Source: Clostridiaceae bacterium (GTDB taxonomy: Bacteria; Bacillota; Clostridia; Oscillospirales; Acutalibacteraceae). Taken from it: 64,000 nucleotides of DNA. The stretch covers positions 1 to 64,000 of the forward strand of contig CAJGBV010000006.1 in NCBI GenBank assembly GCA_904501755.1. Reading direction: 5' to 3'. Below, in pieces: positions 17,185-26,519 of this stretch. The position numbers and the translations under genes are program-made. Position 1 is the first letter of the stretch; every line of letters begins with the position of its first letter. The notes under the pieces are model-generated. The model did not search any database. It saw only the letters and a program-made list of their open reading frames with translations, and was not told where the DNA came from.

Positions 17185-17572
17185 TATTAAAGATTTTTTA
17201 CTGTATCTCATAGTGGGTGCAATTGCAACAATAACTGAATGGGTTTTGTTTTATCTTTTGGATAAATGCCGTATTCATTATGCAATAGCAACTACGGCAG
17301 CGTATATTTTGTCCACTCTTGTAAACTGGTATATGGGCAGAGTTTTGGTGTTCAAAGAAAATCGGAAATCTGTTATAAAAGAAATATTGGGTGTTTATAC
17401 AGCAAGTGTAGTAGGTTTGCTTTTAAATCTTGCTATCATGTGGGTGGCGGTAGACCTTTTTGATATGGGAGAAATGCTTTCAAAGATAATTGCTACCGCA
17501 ATAGTTTTCTTCTATAACTTTTTGGTAAGAAAACTTTTAATCTACAAACCCGATAATAAGGAGGAAATATGA
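17171..17572 (+). CDS. GtrA-family membrane protein (polyprenyl-phosphate-sugar flippase)
   Basis: 133 residues with four membrane segments. FLLYLIVGAIATITEWVLFY at the N-terminus and the NFLVRKLLIYK end are the GtrA pattern. GtrA proteins are thought to flip polyprenyl-phosphate-sugar outward. The gene overlaps gtrB by 14 bases and the next gene by four (ATGA), indicating coupled translation. Confidence 0.9.
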   Translation: MKKSNIKDFLLYLIVGAIATITEWVLFYLLDKCRIHYAIATTAAYILSTLVNWYMGRVLVFKENRKSVIKEILGVYTASVVGLLLNLAIMWVAVDLFDMGEMLSKIIATAIVFFYNFLVRKLLIYKPDNKEEI

Positions 17573-19074
17573 AAGAATTATTGGAAAGAAACAAACTTCT
17601 GCTTTTGAAAAGTCTTGTGTGGAGTTTTGTTTTCGGTATGTTTTCACACGCATATATGTATTTTAATAATAGTATGACACACGATTCCTTGTCAGAATTT
17701 GCGAGCAGTCATCCTTGGAAAATGCAAATAGGAAGAATTTTTGTGCCGTTTTATCAGACTTATTTCCGCGGCCCTATGATTTTACCATTTTTGATAGGGA
17801 TTTTAACCCTTTTATATATCGGTATAGCGGTATTTTTAATAGTGAAGCTGTTTTCGGTAAAATCAGGTCTTCTTATTGCTTTGATTTCAGGTGTTATGAC
17901 AGCAAATGTTACGATGGTTGCTACAACCGCAACATTTATAGGTGACCTTGACTGTAACATTCTGGCTATGCTGTTTTCTGTGATTGCGGTTTTTTGTTGG
18001 AAAAAATTTAAATTCGGTTATATTTTAGGCGCAATACCTTTAACCTTTACATTTGGACTTTATCAAAGCTATGTTTCGGTAACTATAACTCTTATAATAT
18101 TTATTTTGCTTTTTGAACTGTTTGACGGTAAAGGCTTTAAAGAGGAATTTTTAAGTGGGCTTAAAGGCGTTGCTATGATTGTTTTGGCCGGTGCTTTATA
18201 TTTTATATCTTTAAAGTTGATTTTAGCGGCTAACGGTCTTGAGGTTGCCAGTGGCAGTTATAATTCTATTGATACCGCACTATCACTTTCTGCAGCAGAT
18301 GTATTAAAGAATATGTGGGATGCAACCAAAACTGCAATTAAAGCCACTTTATTACCATATTCGCTGTTTTCGTCCGGATTTAATAACATTATTCACGTTT
18401 TGTTGGCTATTATATCTGCTGTTTCTGTTTTAATGACATTTTTATCTAAAAAAATAAAACTTGCAGAAAAATTTCTAATCGCATTTTTGATAATAATTTT
18501 GCCGTTGGGAATGAATGTTTGTCATGTGTTAACTAATAATATGAGTCATGAATTAATGTATTATGCTTTAAATCTGTTCTATGTATTTGTGTTATTGATA
18601 ACATTTAAAAATGCCGAAATATTTAAAATCGGCAAGATTCTGAAAGTTGTCAGCGTTATATTGGTTGCAGTTATTATATTTGGTAATATAAGACTTGCGA
18701 ATTTAACATATATGGCAAAAGAACAACAGGCTGACGCTGTTTTATCCTATTTCACATCAGTTACAACTAAGATGGATGAGGTTGAGGGTTATAAAACGGG
18801 AGAAACAAAGGTTTGCTTCTTTGGTACAGACCATATATCATTGCCTTGGGGATTTGATAAGGTGGAAGGCATATTCGGTATGAGTGGCGGCTTTTTGCAA
18901 AATCAAGACTTTTATATGTATTATTACAGATATTTCCAGTACTATCTTATGCGAAGCGAGTGGATAGTTTCTCAAGACGATGTTAAGGATATGCAGTTGG
19001 TTAACCAAATGCCCTCATACCCTGAAGAAGGCTGTATGCAATTTGTTGATGATATTTTGGTGGTAAAGCTTTAA
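17569..19074 (+). CDS. GtrII/GtrC-like membrane glycosyltransferase
   Basis: 501 residues with about ten membrane segments and a C-terminal extracellular tail of about 120 residues. The region HDSLSEFASSHPWKMQIGRI between the first helices matches the GtrII-type serotype-specific glucosyltransferases, with the acidic HD typical of GT-C enzymes. It would take sugar from the polyprenyl phosphate made by GtrB and decorate an extracytoplasmic polymer. GGAGG precedes the ATG. The neighbouring polysaccharide operon is the obvious acceptor source, by inference. Confidence 0.85.
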   Translation: MKELLERNKLLLLKSLVWSFVFGMFSHAYMYFNNSMTHDSLSEFASSHPWKMQIGRIFVPFYQTYFRGPMILPFLIGILTLLYIGIAVFLIVKLFSVKSGLLIALISGVMTANVTMVATTATFIGDLDCNILAMLFSVIAVFCWKKFKFGYILGAIPLTFTFGLYQSYVSVTITLIIFILLFELFDGKGFKEEFLSGLKGVAMIVLAGALYFISLKLILAANGLEVASGSYNSIDTALSLSAADVLKNMWDATKTAIKATLLPYSLFSSGFNNIIHVLLAIISAVSVLMTFLSKKIKLAEKFLIAFLIIILPLGMNVCHVLTNNMSHELMYYALNLFYVFVLLITFKNAEIFKIGKILKVVSVILVAVIIFGNIRLANLTYMAKEQQADAVLSYFTSVTTKMDEVEGYKTGETKVCFFGTDHISLPWGFDKVEGIFGMSGGFLQNQDFYMYYYRYFQYYLMRSEWIVSQDDVKDMQLVNQMPSYPEEGCMQFVDDILVVKL

Positions 19075-19104
19075 CAGGTCAAATCCGAAATAAAGTCTTA
19101 ATGT

Positions 19105-19153
19105 AAAAAAATGAGCCGTTTCACAAACACTTTTGTGAAACGGCTCATTTTTT
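19105..19153. terminator. Strong bidirectional terminator
   Basis: ATGAGCCGTTTCACAAA and its complement form an approximately 18-bp stem flanked by A6 and T6. It ends the gtr operon and the convergent glycosidase-like gene. Confidence 0.9.
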
Positions 19154-21128
19154 ATTCTGCTAAGATAAAAGCAATATTCCAACCGTCAATTTGAGGGACA
19201 TCTATGTACAGATGCTCTGAATCTCTTTGACAGTTAAGAACAGTTTCGCTGCCATCGGGGTTAAGTAATACGGCTTTCGTCATATTACCCTTAACAATAA
19301 TTTCAAAAGGATTTGTTGTATCAAGAGAAGCATTAAGCAGCATAATTGCCGCCTTTTCGCCGTTTGTACGAATGTATGGCTGTACACGAGATACTGCATT
19401 TGGATTTTTCCAATTAAGTATGATAGGGCAGTCAAACCATTTTGCAATAGAGTTAAACTGATAGAGATTACAAGGATTTACGGTGTATTGGAAAGCGTCA
19501 AAGCCATTAACAATTACCTTTCCGCCCATACTGTTTTCGTATTTTGAAATATAGTATCTGTCACCCTCGCCGAATTTGTTTTTGCGGTATCCGAGCCATT
19601 CAACCTTTTCGTCAAGAGCAATGAGTGTATGTGCGGGTTTTGGGAGAGTTCTGTAACAAAATTCTTTGAAAGGACCGTTGAAGCTATGATTTGTCATATA
19701 GCACATTTTGGCAGGAAGCATTTCAGGCTCTATTTTAACACCTGCCCATTCCTCAAGTCCCAATTCCTCTAACGCAGCAAGGGCAGAGCCGTCCATATAT
19801 ACATTACCGGAAAAAACTTTTTTTAGCTCATCAGTGTCCATTGCTGTAAGAGTTTTTCCGCTTAAAAGGGTAGCGCAAGAGTTATTTAAATCTGCGGTAA
19901 GAGCAATCCCGAAAGGCCCTATTTTTTCGGGAACTGTTATATCACAATATGGGTTTTGGTTGTCGGGAGCAGTCTTTTCTTTAAGCCAGGCATATTCGGC
20001 TTTTGCCTTAGCGGTCATAAACCAAGAATAATAGGGGGCCATTCCGCACCATTTTAAATCCTTGGAGAATTCAAAAAACTTTTCCCACCTTCCGTGAAGA
20101 GCGTGAAGCTCATCAAGCTCGCGTTCGAACTGCTCATCAAGATTATCGTTTTCAAACAAATGATTAAATGCTATTCCTGTGCATCCCGCCATTATAGAAA
20201 GGCTGACTTCGTTTTGTCTTGTTCTAAATGATTTTGAAAGGTGTCCTTGTGGGCAACTGTCTTCTTCCCAAAAAATATCGGTAGTTGTGTCGGGGTACTC
20301 TAATACCTGTCTTCCCACCTCAAGAGTTTTCCACATTATTCTGTCAAGAAAACGGTCGTTATATAAATCATGTCCCGGGCGTCCTCTGCGTGAACGGAAA
20401 GCTTTCATACATTTTTTTATGTAATCGCCTGAAAAGGTTGTATGTGTTGCTCCAACCGTCATTAAGCCTATATCAATGTTAGGGTTAACCTTGTCAACGG
20501 TCTCGCGTAAGGTGTAGCATAATTTTGCTAAACGGTCGGCACCATAGGCGGACCACGCAACTCTAAGCTCTTTGTTTTCAGACTTATTTAATGCTTCTAC
20601 AAGTTCTTCTCTGGTTTTATATTTTCCGTTTTTAAAGCCTTTTACACATCTGTCACAAAAACAAGGATATTTTCCTGCCAAATGTGTAAAACGACAGTCA
20701 TCGTCCATCCAAATAAAATCGGGGTTGGCCTCTGTAAAAAGAGTGTATTTTTCGCTCATATATGCTAAAAACTCTTCGGATATGGGACAAGCAACCGAGT
20801 TTATAATATTTCCGTCAATGCCTACCATTCTTGGCATATCAGGGTAGTATTTTAACTCTACAGGCCACAAATTAAGTGTTGGCCATACGTTAAGACCAAC
20901 AGTACAGCCTCTTTTTCTCAGTTCTTTAAAACGAATTTTGCAAATTTCGGTTTGTCTTCTTTTGTCATCCATCGGTGATAAATCTTTGGACATATCATCA
21001 CACATATATACCGCTATTTCATTAGCTATGTCATTATGTTTGTCTAAAAGTTTTAGTAGACTTTGCCATTTTGATTCGTCACTGAATATAACAGGTGTAA
21101 TTCTCCAAGTGAGTTTAAATCTTTTCAT
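19152..21128 (-). CDS. Uncharacterised glycoside-hydrolase-like protein
   Basis: 658 residues without signal peptide. The first 400 look like a TIM barrel: KELRKRGCTVGLNVWPTL, NPDFIWMDDDCRFTHLAGKY with a metal-like CFCDRC, and DIFWEEDSCPQG (possible catalytic Glu-Glu). The rest resembles a beta-galactosidase-trimerisation-like alpha/beta domain (LLSGKTLTAMDTDELKKVF) and a C-terminal beta-sandwich. This architecture recalls GH42-related cytosolic enzymes, but I cannot assign a family or substrate. GGAGG precedes the ATG. It is divergent from an AraC regulator and probably acts on an imported oligosaccharide. Confidence 0.6.
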   Translation of the reverse strand: MKRFKLTWRITPVIFSDESKWQSLLKLLDKHNDIANEIAVYMCDDMSKDLSPMDDKRRQTEICKIRFKELRKRGCTVGLNVWPTLNLWPVELKYYPDMPRMVGIDGNIINSVACPISEEFLAYMSEKYTLFTEANPDFIWMDDDCRFTHLAGKYPCFCDRCVKGFKNGKYKTREELVEALNKSENKELRVAWSAYGADRLAKLCYTLRETVDKVNPNIDIGLMTVGATHTTFSGDYIKKCMKAFRSRRGRPGHDLYNDRFLDRIMWKTLEVGRQVLEYPDTTTDIFWEEDSCPQGHLSKSFRTRQNEVSLSIMAGCTGIAFNHLFENDNLDEQFERELDELHALHGRWEKFFEFSKDLKWCGMAPYYSWFMTAKAKAEYAWLKEKTAPDNQNPYCDITVPEKIGPFGIALTADLNNSCATLLSGKTLTAMDTDELKKVFSGNVYMDGSALAALEELGLEEWAGVKIEPEMLPAKMCYMTNHSFNGPFKEFCYRTLPKPAHTLIALDEKVEWLGYRKNKFGEGDRYYISKYENSMGGKVIVNGFDAFQYTVNPCNLYQFNSIAKWFDCPIILNWKNPNAVSRVQPYIRTNGEKAAIMLLNASLDTTNPFEIIVKGNMTKAVLLNPDGSETVLNCQRDSEHLYIDVPQIDGWNIAFILAE

Positions 21129-21227
21129 GTAACTTCCTCCATTATATATCTACTTTAAATTATAGGTCACAAAAAGGTAAAGTAAAGGGCTTAAATTACT
21201 TGAAAATTCGCAAAAATTATTTATTGC

Positions 21228-21256
21228 TTGTATAGAGAAAAACCTTATGATATACT
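21228..21256 (+). promoter_or_regulatory. Promoter of the AraC regulator gene at 21.3 kb
   Basis: TTGTAT (21228-21233) and TATACT (21251-21256), spacer 17, ending 22 bases before the start codon. Confidence 0.6.
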
Positions 21257-21278
21257 TGAAAAAGGCGGGTGATGATAA

Positions 21279-22103
21279 ATGATTTACCAAAAATTACTGT
21301 ATGGCGTTAAACCCTATCATCTTGAGTTGTCAGAATGGAGCAATTTTGAATTGCACTGTCACCCTGAGGTTGAGCTAAGCTATTGTGTTAAGGGTTCTTA
21401 TAAAATAGTTATTGATGGAAATGAGTATACTCAAACTATGGGTGATCTTGCTGTTATTAAGCCTATGTCACCTCACGAACTGAAAAATAACGGTTGCGAA
21501 TGTTTGTATCTTACTATTGAAATGGGACCTGTGTTACTTGGGGAAGAATTTAATTCTTTTGTTTGTGCAAACTGGGAAAGTTGTATTTTAAAACTTAAAA
21601 ATCAAAGTGATAATCCTGTTTATAAAGAACTTGTTTCTTTACTTGACCAGACCGCTGAATCGGAAAAAGAAAAAATTCCCTTCAGCAATCTTGTTTCTAA
21701 AGGGAATATCTATAAAATAAGTGCGATTTTGCTACGTCTTATAACTGAAAATGTTGGGTCAAAAACAAGTGTTAAATCCTTGGCGGATATGGAAAAAATC
21801 GGACAGGCGGTAAATGAAATATACAGTCATTATGATAAACCCATAAGCCTTGATGAAGTGAGTCGAATTTGCGGGTATTCAAAAAGTAATTTTTGCAAAA
21901 CCTTTAAAGCAATAACAGGTGAAAGTTTTCATTCAATGCTTAACCGACACAGGATAGATATTGCTTGTATGTATTTAAAGGAAACGATGTTGTCGGTGGA
22001 GGATATTGCTTTAAGCGTTGGATTTGCCGACAGTAAAAGTTTTTGCAGAGTGTTCAAAAAAATAATGGGAAAAAATACCGGTGAATACAGAAAGGGTTGT
22101 TAA
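21279..22103 (+). CDS. AraC-family transcriptional regulator
   Basis: 274 residues: an N-terminal cupin domain (FELHCHPEVELSYCVKG, then DLAVIKPMSPHELKNNG) and a C-terminal AraC DNA-binding domain (ISLDEVSRICGYSKSNFCKT, DIALSVGFADSKSFCRVFKK). It is divergent from the glycosidase-like gene at 19152-21128 and followed three bases later by an amber-interrupted gene, so it likely controls both. The ATG has a GGTGATG-like site upstream. Confidence 0.88.
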   Translation: MIYQKLLYGVKPYHLELSEWSNFELHCHPEVELSYCVKGSYKIVIDGNEYTQTMGDLAVIKPMSPHELKNNGCECLYLTIEMGPVLLGEEFNSFVCANWESCILKLKNQSDNPVYKELVSLLDQTAESEKEKIPFSNLVSKGNIYKISAILLRLITENVGSKTSVKSLADMEKIGQAVNEIYSHYDKPISLDEVSRICGYSKSNFCKTFKAITGESFHSMLNRHRIDIACMYLKETMLSVEDIALSVGFADSKSFCRVFKKIMGKNTGEYRKGC

Positions 22104-22106
22104 ATT

Positions 22107-22955
22107 ATGGAGATTAAAAGAATAGGTAAGGTGGCAGGCCACTAGGATGGTGCGATTTATAACGGATATTTATTTCACTGTGATTCAAACGGTAAATGCT
22201 ACGTTTATCGTACCGACTCTTTAAATGAAAGCGGAGAATCTCTGTGTGAGTTTTTATTTGATAAGTCGGAAAAAATAGTGCCTCACAGCAACAGCGTTTC
22301 TTTTGGAAACGAGCGTTATGAAGAGAATGATGAATTTCCTCTTATGTACTGTAATGTGTATAACAATTACGCTTCTAAAGAAGATAAACTGTTAGGAGTT
22401 ACTTGTGTTTACAGAATTAAAAGACAGGGAAATGAGTTTGAAAGCGAACTTGTGCAGATTATAGAAATAGGTTTTACCAATGATTTGATTTGGAAATCGG
22501 AAAATAAAAATGATGTTCGTCCCTACGGAAATATTGCCATTGACGTTAAAGATTTAGTGTATTACGCTTTTACTATGAGAGATGAAGACAGAACAACAAG
22601 ATTTTTTGCCTTTGAACTTCCAAAGTTAAATGACGGAGTATTCGATGAAAAGTATGAAGTTAAAAGGGTAGTGCTTGAAAAGAAAGATATCAAACATTAT
22701 TTTGATTGTCCGTATCAAAGATTTATGCAAGGGGCATGTGTGCATCAAGGTATTGCTTATACTGTTGAAGGTTTTACTAATATGGAAAGTGCACCGCCTG
22801 TTTTGCGTCTTATTGATCTTAAAGAGAAAAAGGAAATAGCGGTTTACAAATTTGGGGATTTTGAATTAAACGTAGAACCCGAGTTCATAGATTTTGAAGA
22901 TGGGATTTGCTATTATGCCGACGATTACGGCAATTTGTTTGAACTTGCATTTTAA
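22107..22955 (+). pseudogene. Unknown gene interrupted by an in-frame amber codon
   Basis: A 283-codon frame starts with ATG at 22107 and runs to TAA at 22955, broken only by TAG at 22143-22145 (codon 13). Before it the frame reads MEIKRIGKVAGH, after it DGAIYNGYLFHCDSNGKCYV, without loss of coding character. CAG to TAG is a single transition. Downstream the next ATG/GTG-type restart would be near 22278. The product has repeated short beta-strand patterns (YGNIAIDVKDLVYYAF, FEDGICYYADDYGNLFEL) suggesting a beta-propeller-like protein of unknown role. It follows the AraC gene by three bases. It may be a recent nonsense mutation, a sequencing error or a readthrough site. Confidence 0.7.
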
Positions 22956-22983
22956 AATGCAAGCAACAGTTTAGGATTATTAT

Positions 22984-23020
22984 AAAAAACACCCTGCTTT
23001 TACTAAAAGCAGGGTGTTTT
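22984..23020. terminator. Bidirectional terminator between convergent genes
   Basis: ACACCCTGCTTTT and its complement around ACT, flanked by A6 and TTTT. Confidence 0.85.
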
Positions 23021-23024
23021 GAAT

Positions 23025-23717
23025 TTATTGAGCTAAATAATTAATGTTATTATCTTCTGCAAACTGCCAGGCACAGCTTCCAAGGGGTGCTATAATTGTC
23101 AGGTTTTCGCAATCCTCAAAAGCGCAGGGGTCAATATAAGTAACGCTCTCGGGAATGACAATGGTTTTTAAGTTGCTGCAGAATGCAAAGGCTTCAGACT
23201 CAATTGAGTTGACGCCCTCGTTAATAACAACGCTGTTAAGACTGTCACAGCCGTAAAAGGAAGCTTCAGGAATAGTATTAATATTTTTTGGAATAGATAC
23301 GGATAAAAGGCTTGTGCAGGATGCGAAAGCAGAGCCTTGTAAATCTGTTACGCTTTCAGGTATGTTAATGTTTATTAATTTGTCGCAGTTTGAAAATGCG
23401 CCGTAGCCTATTGAGGAAACACCATTCATAAGCGTTGCTGTCTGTAAGCTTTCACAATATTCAAAAGCAAACTCACCAATAGTTTTAACACTTGATGGTA
23501 TTATAACCGATTTGAGACCGGTACAACTCTGAAAAGCACAGTCCTGAATAGCGGTAATGCTGTCGGGAATTAAGACATATATAATATTTTCATATCCGCG
23601 GAAAAGATTTTCTCCAATGGCGGTAGCTCCTTTTGGAAAAACAACCTGTGCTTCGGTTTCACTTGATATTTCGTGGTCGGTTATTACGCCGTTTTCTATG
23701 GTAAAATTATCAGACAT
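23025..23717 (-). CDS. BspA-type leucine-rich repeat protein
   Basis: 230 residues made of about seven LRR_5 repeats of 22-23 residues, each with the pattern I-x-x-x-AF-x-x-C-x-x-L-x-x-V-x-I-P-x-S-V (for example FEYCESLQTATLMNG). There is no signal peptide or anchor in this copy, so its location is unclear; related proteins are often secreted or part of larger surface proteins. ATG is preceded by AGGAGGG. It is monocistronic. Function probably protein or ligand binding. Confidence 0.85.
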   Translation of the reverse strand: MSDNFTIENGVITDHEISSETEAQVVFPKGATAIGENLFRGYENIIYVLIPDSITAIQDCAFQSCTGLKSVIIPSSVKTIGEFAFEYCESLQTATLMNGVSSIGYGAFSNCDKLININIPESVTDLQGSAFASCTSLLSVSIPKNINTIPEASFYGCDSLNSVVINEGVNSIESEAFAFCSNLKTIVIPESVTYIDPCAFEDCENLTIIAPLGSCAWQFAEDNNINYLAQ

Positions 23718-23743
23718 TTAAATCCCTCCTAAATATATCAGTC

Positions 23744-23772
23744 ATTATATCACAAAAGTTACTGTTAATCAA
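23744..23772 (-). promoter_or_regulatory. Promoter of the LRR protein gene
   Basis: TTGATT (23767-23772) and TATAAT (23744-23749) on the minus strand, spacer 17. Confidence 0.65.
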
Positions 23773-23833
23773 CAATATTTTGCAAGCCGAAGGCTTTCGA
23801 CTATCGGGCATACTGCTAAAGTGTAGTTATGGT

Positions 23834-23862
23834 TTGACTTTAAAACCAAGATGTGATATGCT
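23834..23862 (+). promoter_or_regulatory. Plus-strand promoter-like sequence without an ORF
   Basis: TTGACT (23834-23839) and TATGCT (23857-23862) with a 17-base spacer, pointing at the terminator at 23904-23941 with no coding frame in between. Confidence 0.4.
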
Positions 23863-23868
23863 TTGCAC

Positions 23869-23942
23869 CTAAAAAAGATAAATTTTTAGTGGGATAACAG
23901 ACGAAAAGGCACGGTAACGCTGACGCGTACCGTGCCTTTTTA
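23869..23942 (+). ncRNA. Candidate small RNA between the LRR gene and araA
   Basis: A transcript from the promoter above would run about 74 nt to a GC-rich hairpin with five T. The 294-base gap at 23718-24011 holds only this, the LRR promoter and the terminator. The terminator alone can be explained as that of araA on the other strand, so the RNA is speculative. Confidence 0.3.
23904..23941. terminator. Bidirectional terminator downstream of araA
   Basis: AAAAGGCACGGTA and its complement around ACGCTGACGCG, with T-runs on both strands. Confidence 0.85.
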
Positions 23943-24011
23943 ACACATTAGATCGCAAAAATTTGCTTTTAGGCTTTTTATCCCTATCTGAACACTCCGT
24001 ATTTTTATGTA

Positions 24012-25481
24012 TTATTTAAGTTTCCATACAAGGTCATTTACCAGAAGTTCTTTTTCCAGTTCCTGTACCGTAGTATCTTTGTTTATATGAACAAATTCAA
24101 TGTCCATCATTTTTGCCCAATCCTTCATCTGCTCGGCAGAAACGTCATAGGAAAGCACTGTGTGATGGGCGCCACCTGCTGTAATCCAACACTCTATACC
24201 CTCTGTGAGATTCGGCATGGCTTTCCACATAACACGGGCAACAGGTAGATTTGGCATTGGCATAATGGGTTTTACACAAACGACGTCCTGACAAATAAGT
24301 CTGAGTCTACCGCCCATATCCACAAGAGAAACAACGATAGCATCGCCTGCTTTGCCTTCGAAAACAAGTCGTGCAGGGTCTTTTTCGTTCATGCCAATTC
24401 CAAGATGATGGGTTTCAATTTTTGGCTTTTTATCAGGGTCGGCAAGACTGGGACAAACCTCTAACATGTGGGCACCCAGAGAATATTCCTGACCCTCTGC
24501 TAAATGATAGGTGTAATCTTCCATAAAAGCAGATGCACCGTTGCCGTTTTCTCCCATAGCCTTCATAATAGCGGTCATTGCTGCAACCTTCCAGTCACCC
24601 TCGCCGCCATAGCCATAACCTTGGGACATTAAGTGCTGTGAAGCAAGACCGGGTAATTGTTCCATACCATACAAATCCTGAAAGGTATTGGAAAAAGCCT
24701 TGCAGTTTTCTCTGTCAAGCATCTTTTTCATAGCGATTTCTTCACGTGCCTGATAGCGAATGGCGTTAATATTATCGGTAGAAATATCGTATTTTGAGCT
24801 GTAAATTTCCATCATATCGTCGATTTCCTGCTCTGTAACGGCATTCATTTCTTTAACCAAATCGCCTACCGCCCAGGTATTAACCTGCCAACCTAACTTT
24901 GTCTGAACCTCTACTTTATCACCCTCGGTAACGGCTACCTCGCGCATATTATCGCCAAAACGCATAACCTTAAGATTTTTCGAAACAGCTACACCTACGG
25001 CTGACTTCATCCAATCTCCCATACGCTCAATGACATTTTGGTTTTGCCAATAACCTGCTATTATCTTTCTGGGCATTCTGAGCCTTGCTGCAATAAAACC
25101 GTGCTCTCGGTCACCGTGAGCAGCCTGATTAAGATTCATAAAGTCCATATCTATTTCATCATTGGGTATTTCTTTATTGTACTGTGTTGCAAAATGACAG
25201 TATGGCTTTTGTAAATTATTAAGACCGTTAATCCACATTTTAGAGGGGCTGAAGGTATGGCACCATGTAATAATTCCCGCACAGGTGTCATCATAGTTCG
25301 CCTCTTTTACAATATCGGTAATCTCCTGATTGGTTTTTGCCGTAACTTTATAAAGTAGAGGATAGGGCAACAACTCTGACAGCTTATCTGCCATTTCTTT
25401 TGCTCTCTCTTCTACAGTTACCAAAACCTCAGGACCGTATAAAAACTGTGAGCCAACTACAAACCAAAAATTGTATTTCAT
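24012..25481 (-). CDS. araA: L-arabinose isomerase
   Basis: 489 residues, the normal length. It interconverts L-arabinose and L-ribulose with Mn2+. KYNFWFVVGSQFLYGPEVL at the N-terminus, GIITWCHTFSPSKMWI, GEGDWKVAAM and the metal ligand region EDYTYHL are AraA signatures. ATG at 25481 follows AAAGGAG; two codons upstream is another in-frame start without support. No araB or araD lies alongside, so the rest of the pathway is elsewhere. Divergent from an AraC-type regulator. Confidence 0.96.
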   Translation of the reverse strand: MKYNFWFVVGSQFLYGPEVLVTVEERAKEMADKLSELLPYPLLYKVTAKTNQEITDIVKEANYDDTCAGIITWCHTFSPSKMWINGLNNLQKPYCHFATQYNKEIPNDEIDMDFMNLNQAAHGDREHGFIAARLRMPRKIIAGYWQNQNVIERMGDWMKSAVGVAVSKNLKVMRFGDNMREVAVTEGDKVEVQTKLGWQVNTWAVGDLVKEMNAVTEQEIDDMMEIYSSKYDISTDNINAIRYQAREEIAMKKMLDRENCKAFSNTFQDLYGMEQLPGLASQHLMSQGYGYGGEGDWKVAAMTAIMKAMGENGNGASAFMEDYTYHLAEGQEYSLGAHMLEVCPSLADPDKKPKIETHHLGIGMNEKDPARLVFEGKAGDAIVVSLVDMGGRLRLICQDVVCVKPIMPMPNLPVARVMWKAMPNLTEGIECWITAGGAHHTVLSYDVSAEQMKDWAKMMDIEFVHINKDTTVQELEKELLVNDLVWKLK

Positions 25482-25514
25482 AATCAAAACTCCTTTTAAC
25501 TTTAATTTTATCTA

Positions 25515-25543
25515 ATTATATACCCGATTTTTAAATTTCACAA
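25515..25543 (-). promoter_or_regulatory. Promoter of araA
   Basis: TTGTGA (25538-25543) and TATAAT (25515-25520) on the minus strand, spacer 17. Confidence 0.65.
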
Positions 25544-25621
25544 GAAATTTGATGGTTGAGTGTAGACATTTATTGAGATATGTGATATTATTTCCATATA
25601 AAAGGTTGGTGTTATAGAAAC

Positions 25622-26470
25622 ATGTTGGGAATTTATGAGAAACGACATTTTTCTGACGGAGAAAAAGTATGGTTTGGAAGATACAGAAATCTTACCAATT
25701 TACTGCATTGGCATTTTGAATGTGAGCTTATACGTATAGTAGAAGGCAGAGCAAAAATTAAAATCGGAGAAGCGTACTTTGAGGCAAATAAAGATGATTG
25801 CTTTTTTTGTTCGGGCGGTGAAGTACATTATATTATCGGTGAGCCTGATGTACAGGTGGAAATAGCTATATTTGACGAAGGCTTGATAAATGATATAACC
25901 GATAAATATATTCTTTATTCTCCAAAGCTGCCAAAAGAAATTCCAGTAAAGGAAAATCTGCGTGTAATAAAAAAGGAGTTGGAGGCTAAAGGTCGGTTTT
26001 ACGGTGAAGTAATCGAAAATCTGTCAAGAGGTCTGATTATTGATATTTTTCGTAATTGCAAAATCGTAAAGCGTGAGGAAAAACTTAGCTTTCAGCAGAA
26101 CCTTATTACCAAAATAAACAGTGAATTTTCTTTTATAACCTTTGATGAAGCGGTCAAATATTCGGGATACAGCCCTTCTCACTTTTCAAAGATGTTTAAG
26201 AAGCTGTGCGGTATGAATTTTTCTCAGTATCTTAATATAATCAGGGTGGAAAATGCAATTATGATGTTGCGTAGTGATAAAAACGAGAATATAACCACTA
26301 TTTCAACAAAAAGCGGATTTTCAACCGTACGCAATTTTAATAGAGTGTTCAAGCAGATTACGGGATATTCACCTCTTTCACTTCCCAATGATTTTGTTAT
26401 AGATACGGGACTTTGTATTTTCAAAACAGAGGATTTTGACCCTACCGATGAAACATCAATATTGATATAA
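25622..26470 (+). CDS. AraC-family transcriptional regulator (probable araA regulator)
   Basis: 282 residues. The cupin-like N-terminal domain has LLHWHFECELIRIVEG and DCFFCSGGEVHYIIG; the C-terminal helix-turn-helix pair is EAVKYSGYSPSHFSKMFKKL and TISTKSGFSTVRNFNRVFKQ, ending TGYSPLSL with about 30 extra residues. It lies divergent from araA and ends at a terminator of its own. Regulation of arabinose use is inferred from position. The ribosome site (AAAGG some 15 bases upstream) is weak. Confidence 0.85.
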   Translation: MLGIYEKRHFSDGEKVWFGRYRNLTNLLHWHFECELIRIVEGRAKIKIGEAYFEANKDDCFFCSGGEVHYIIGEPDVQVEIAIFDEGLINDITDKYILYSPKLPKEIPVKENLRVIKKELEAKGRFYGEVIENLSRGLIIDIFRNCKIVKREEKLSFQQNLITKINSEFSFITFDEAVKYSGYSPSHFSKMFKKLCGMNFSQYLNIIRVENAIMMLRSDKNENITTISTKSGFSTVRNFNRVFKQITGYSPLSLPNDFVIDTGLCIFKTEDFDPTDETSILI

Positions 26471-26474
26471 AGAT

Positions 26475-26499
26475 AAAAACGGGGATTTCTCCGTTTTTT
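26475..26499 (+). terminator. Terminator of the AraC regulator gene at 25.6 kb
   Basis: AAAACGGGGA TTT CTCCGTTTT hairpin followed by a T-run. Confidence 0.75.
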
Positions 26500-26519
26500 A
26501 TTTTAAAAGGTAATTTGTC

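Noticed and set aside
22143..22145. TAG read as an amino acid by a changed genetic code
   Set aside because: TAG ends clear genes elsewhere in the window, such as the GntR gene at 60145-60147.
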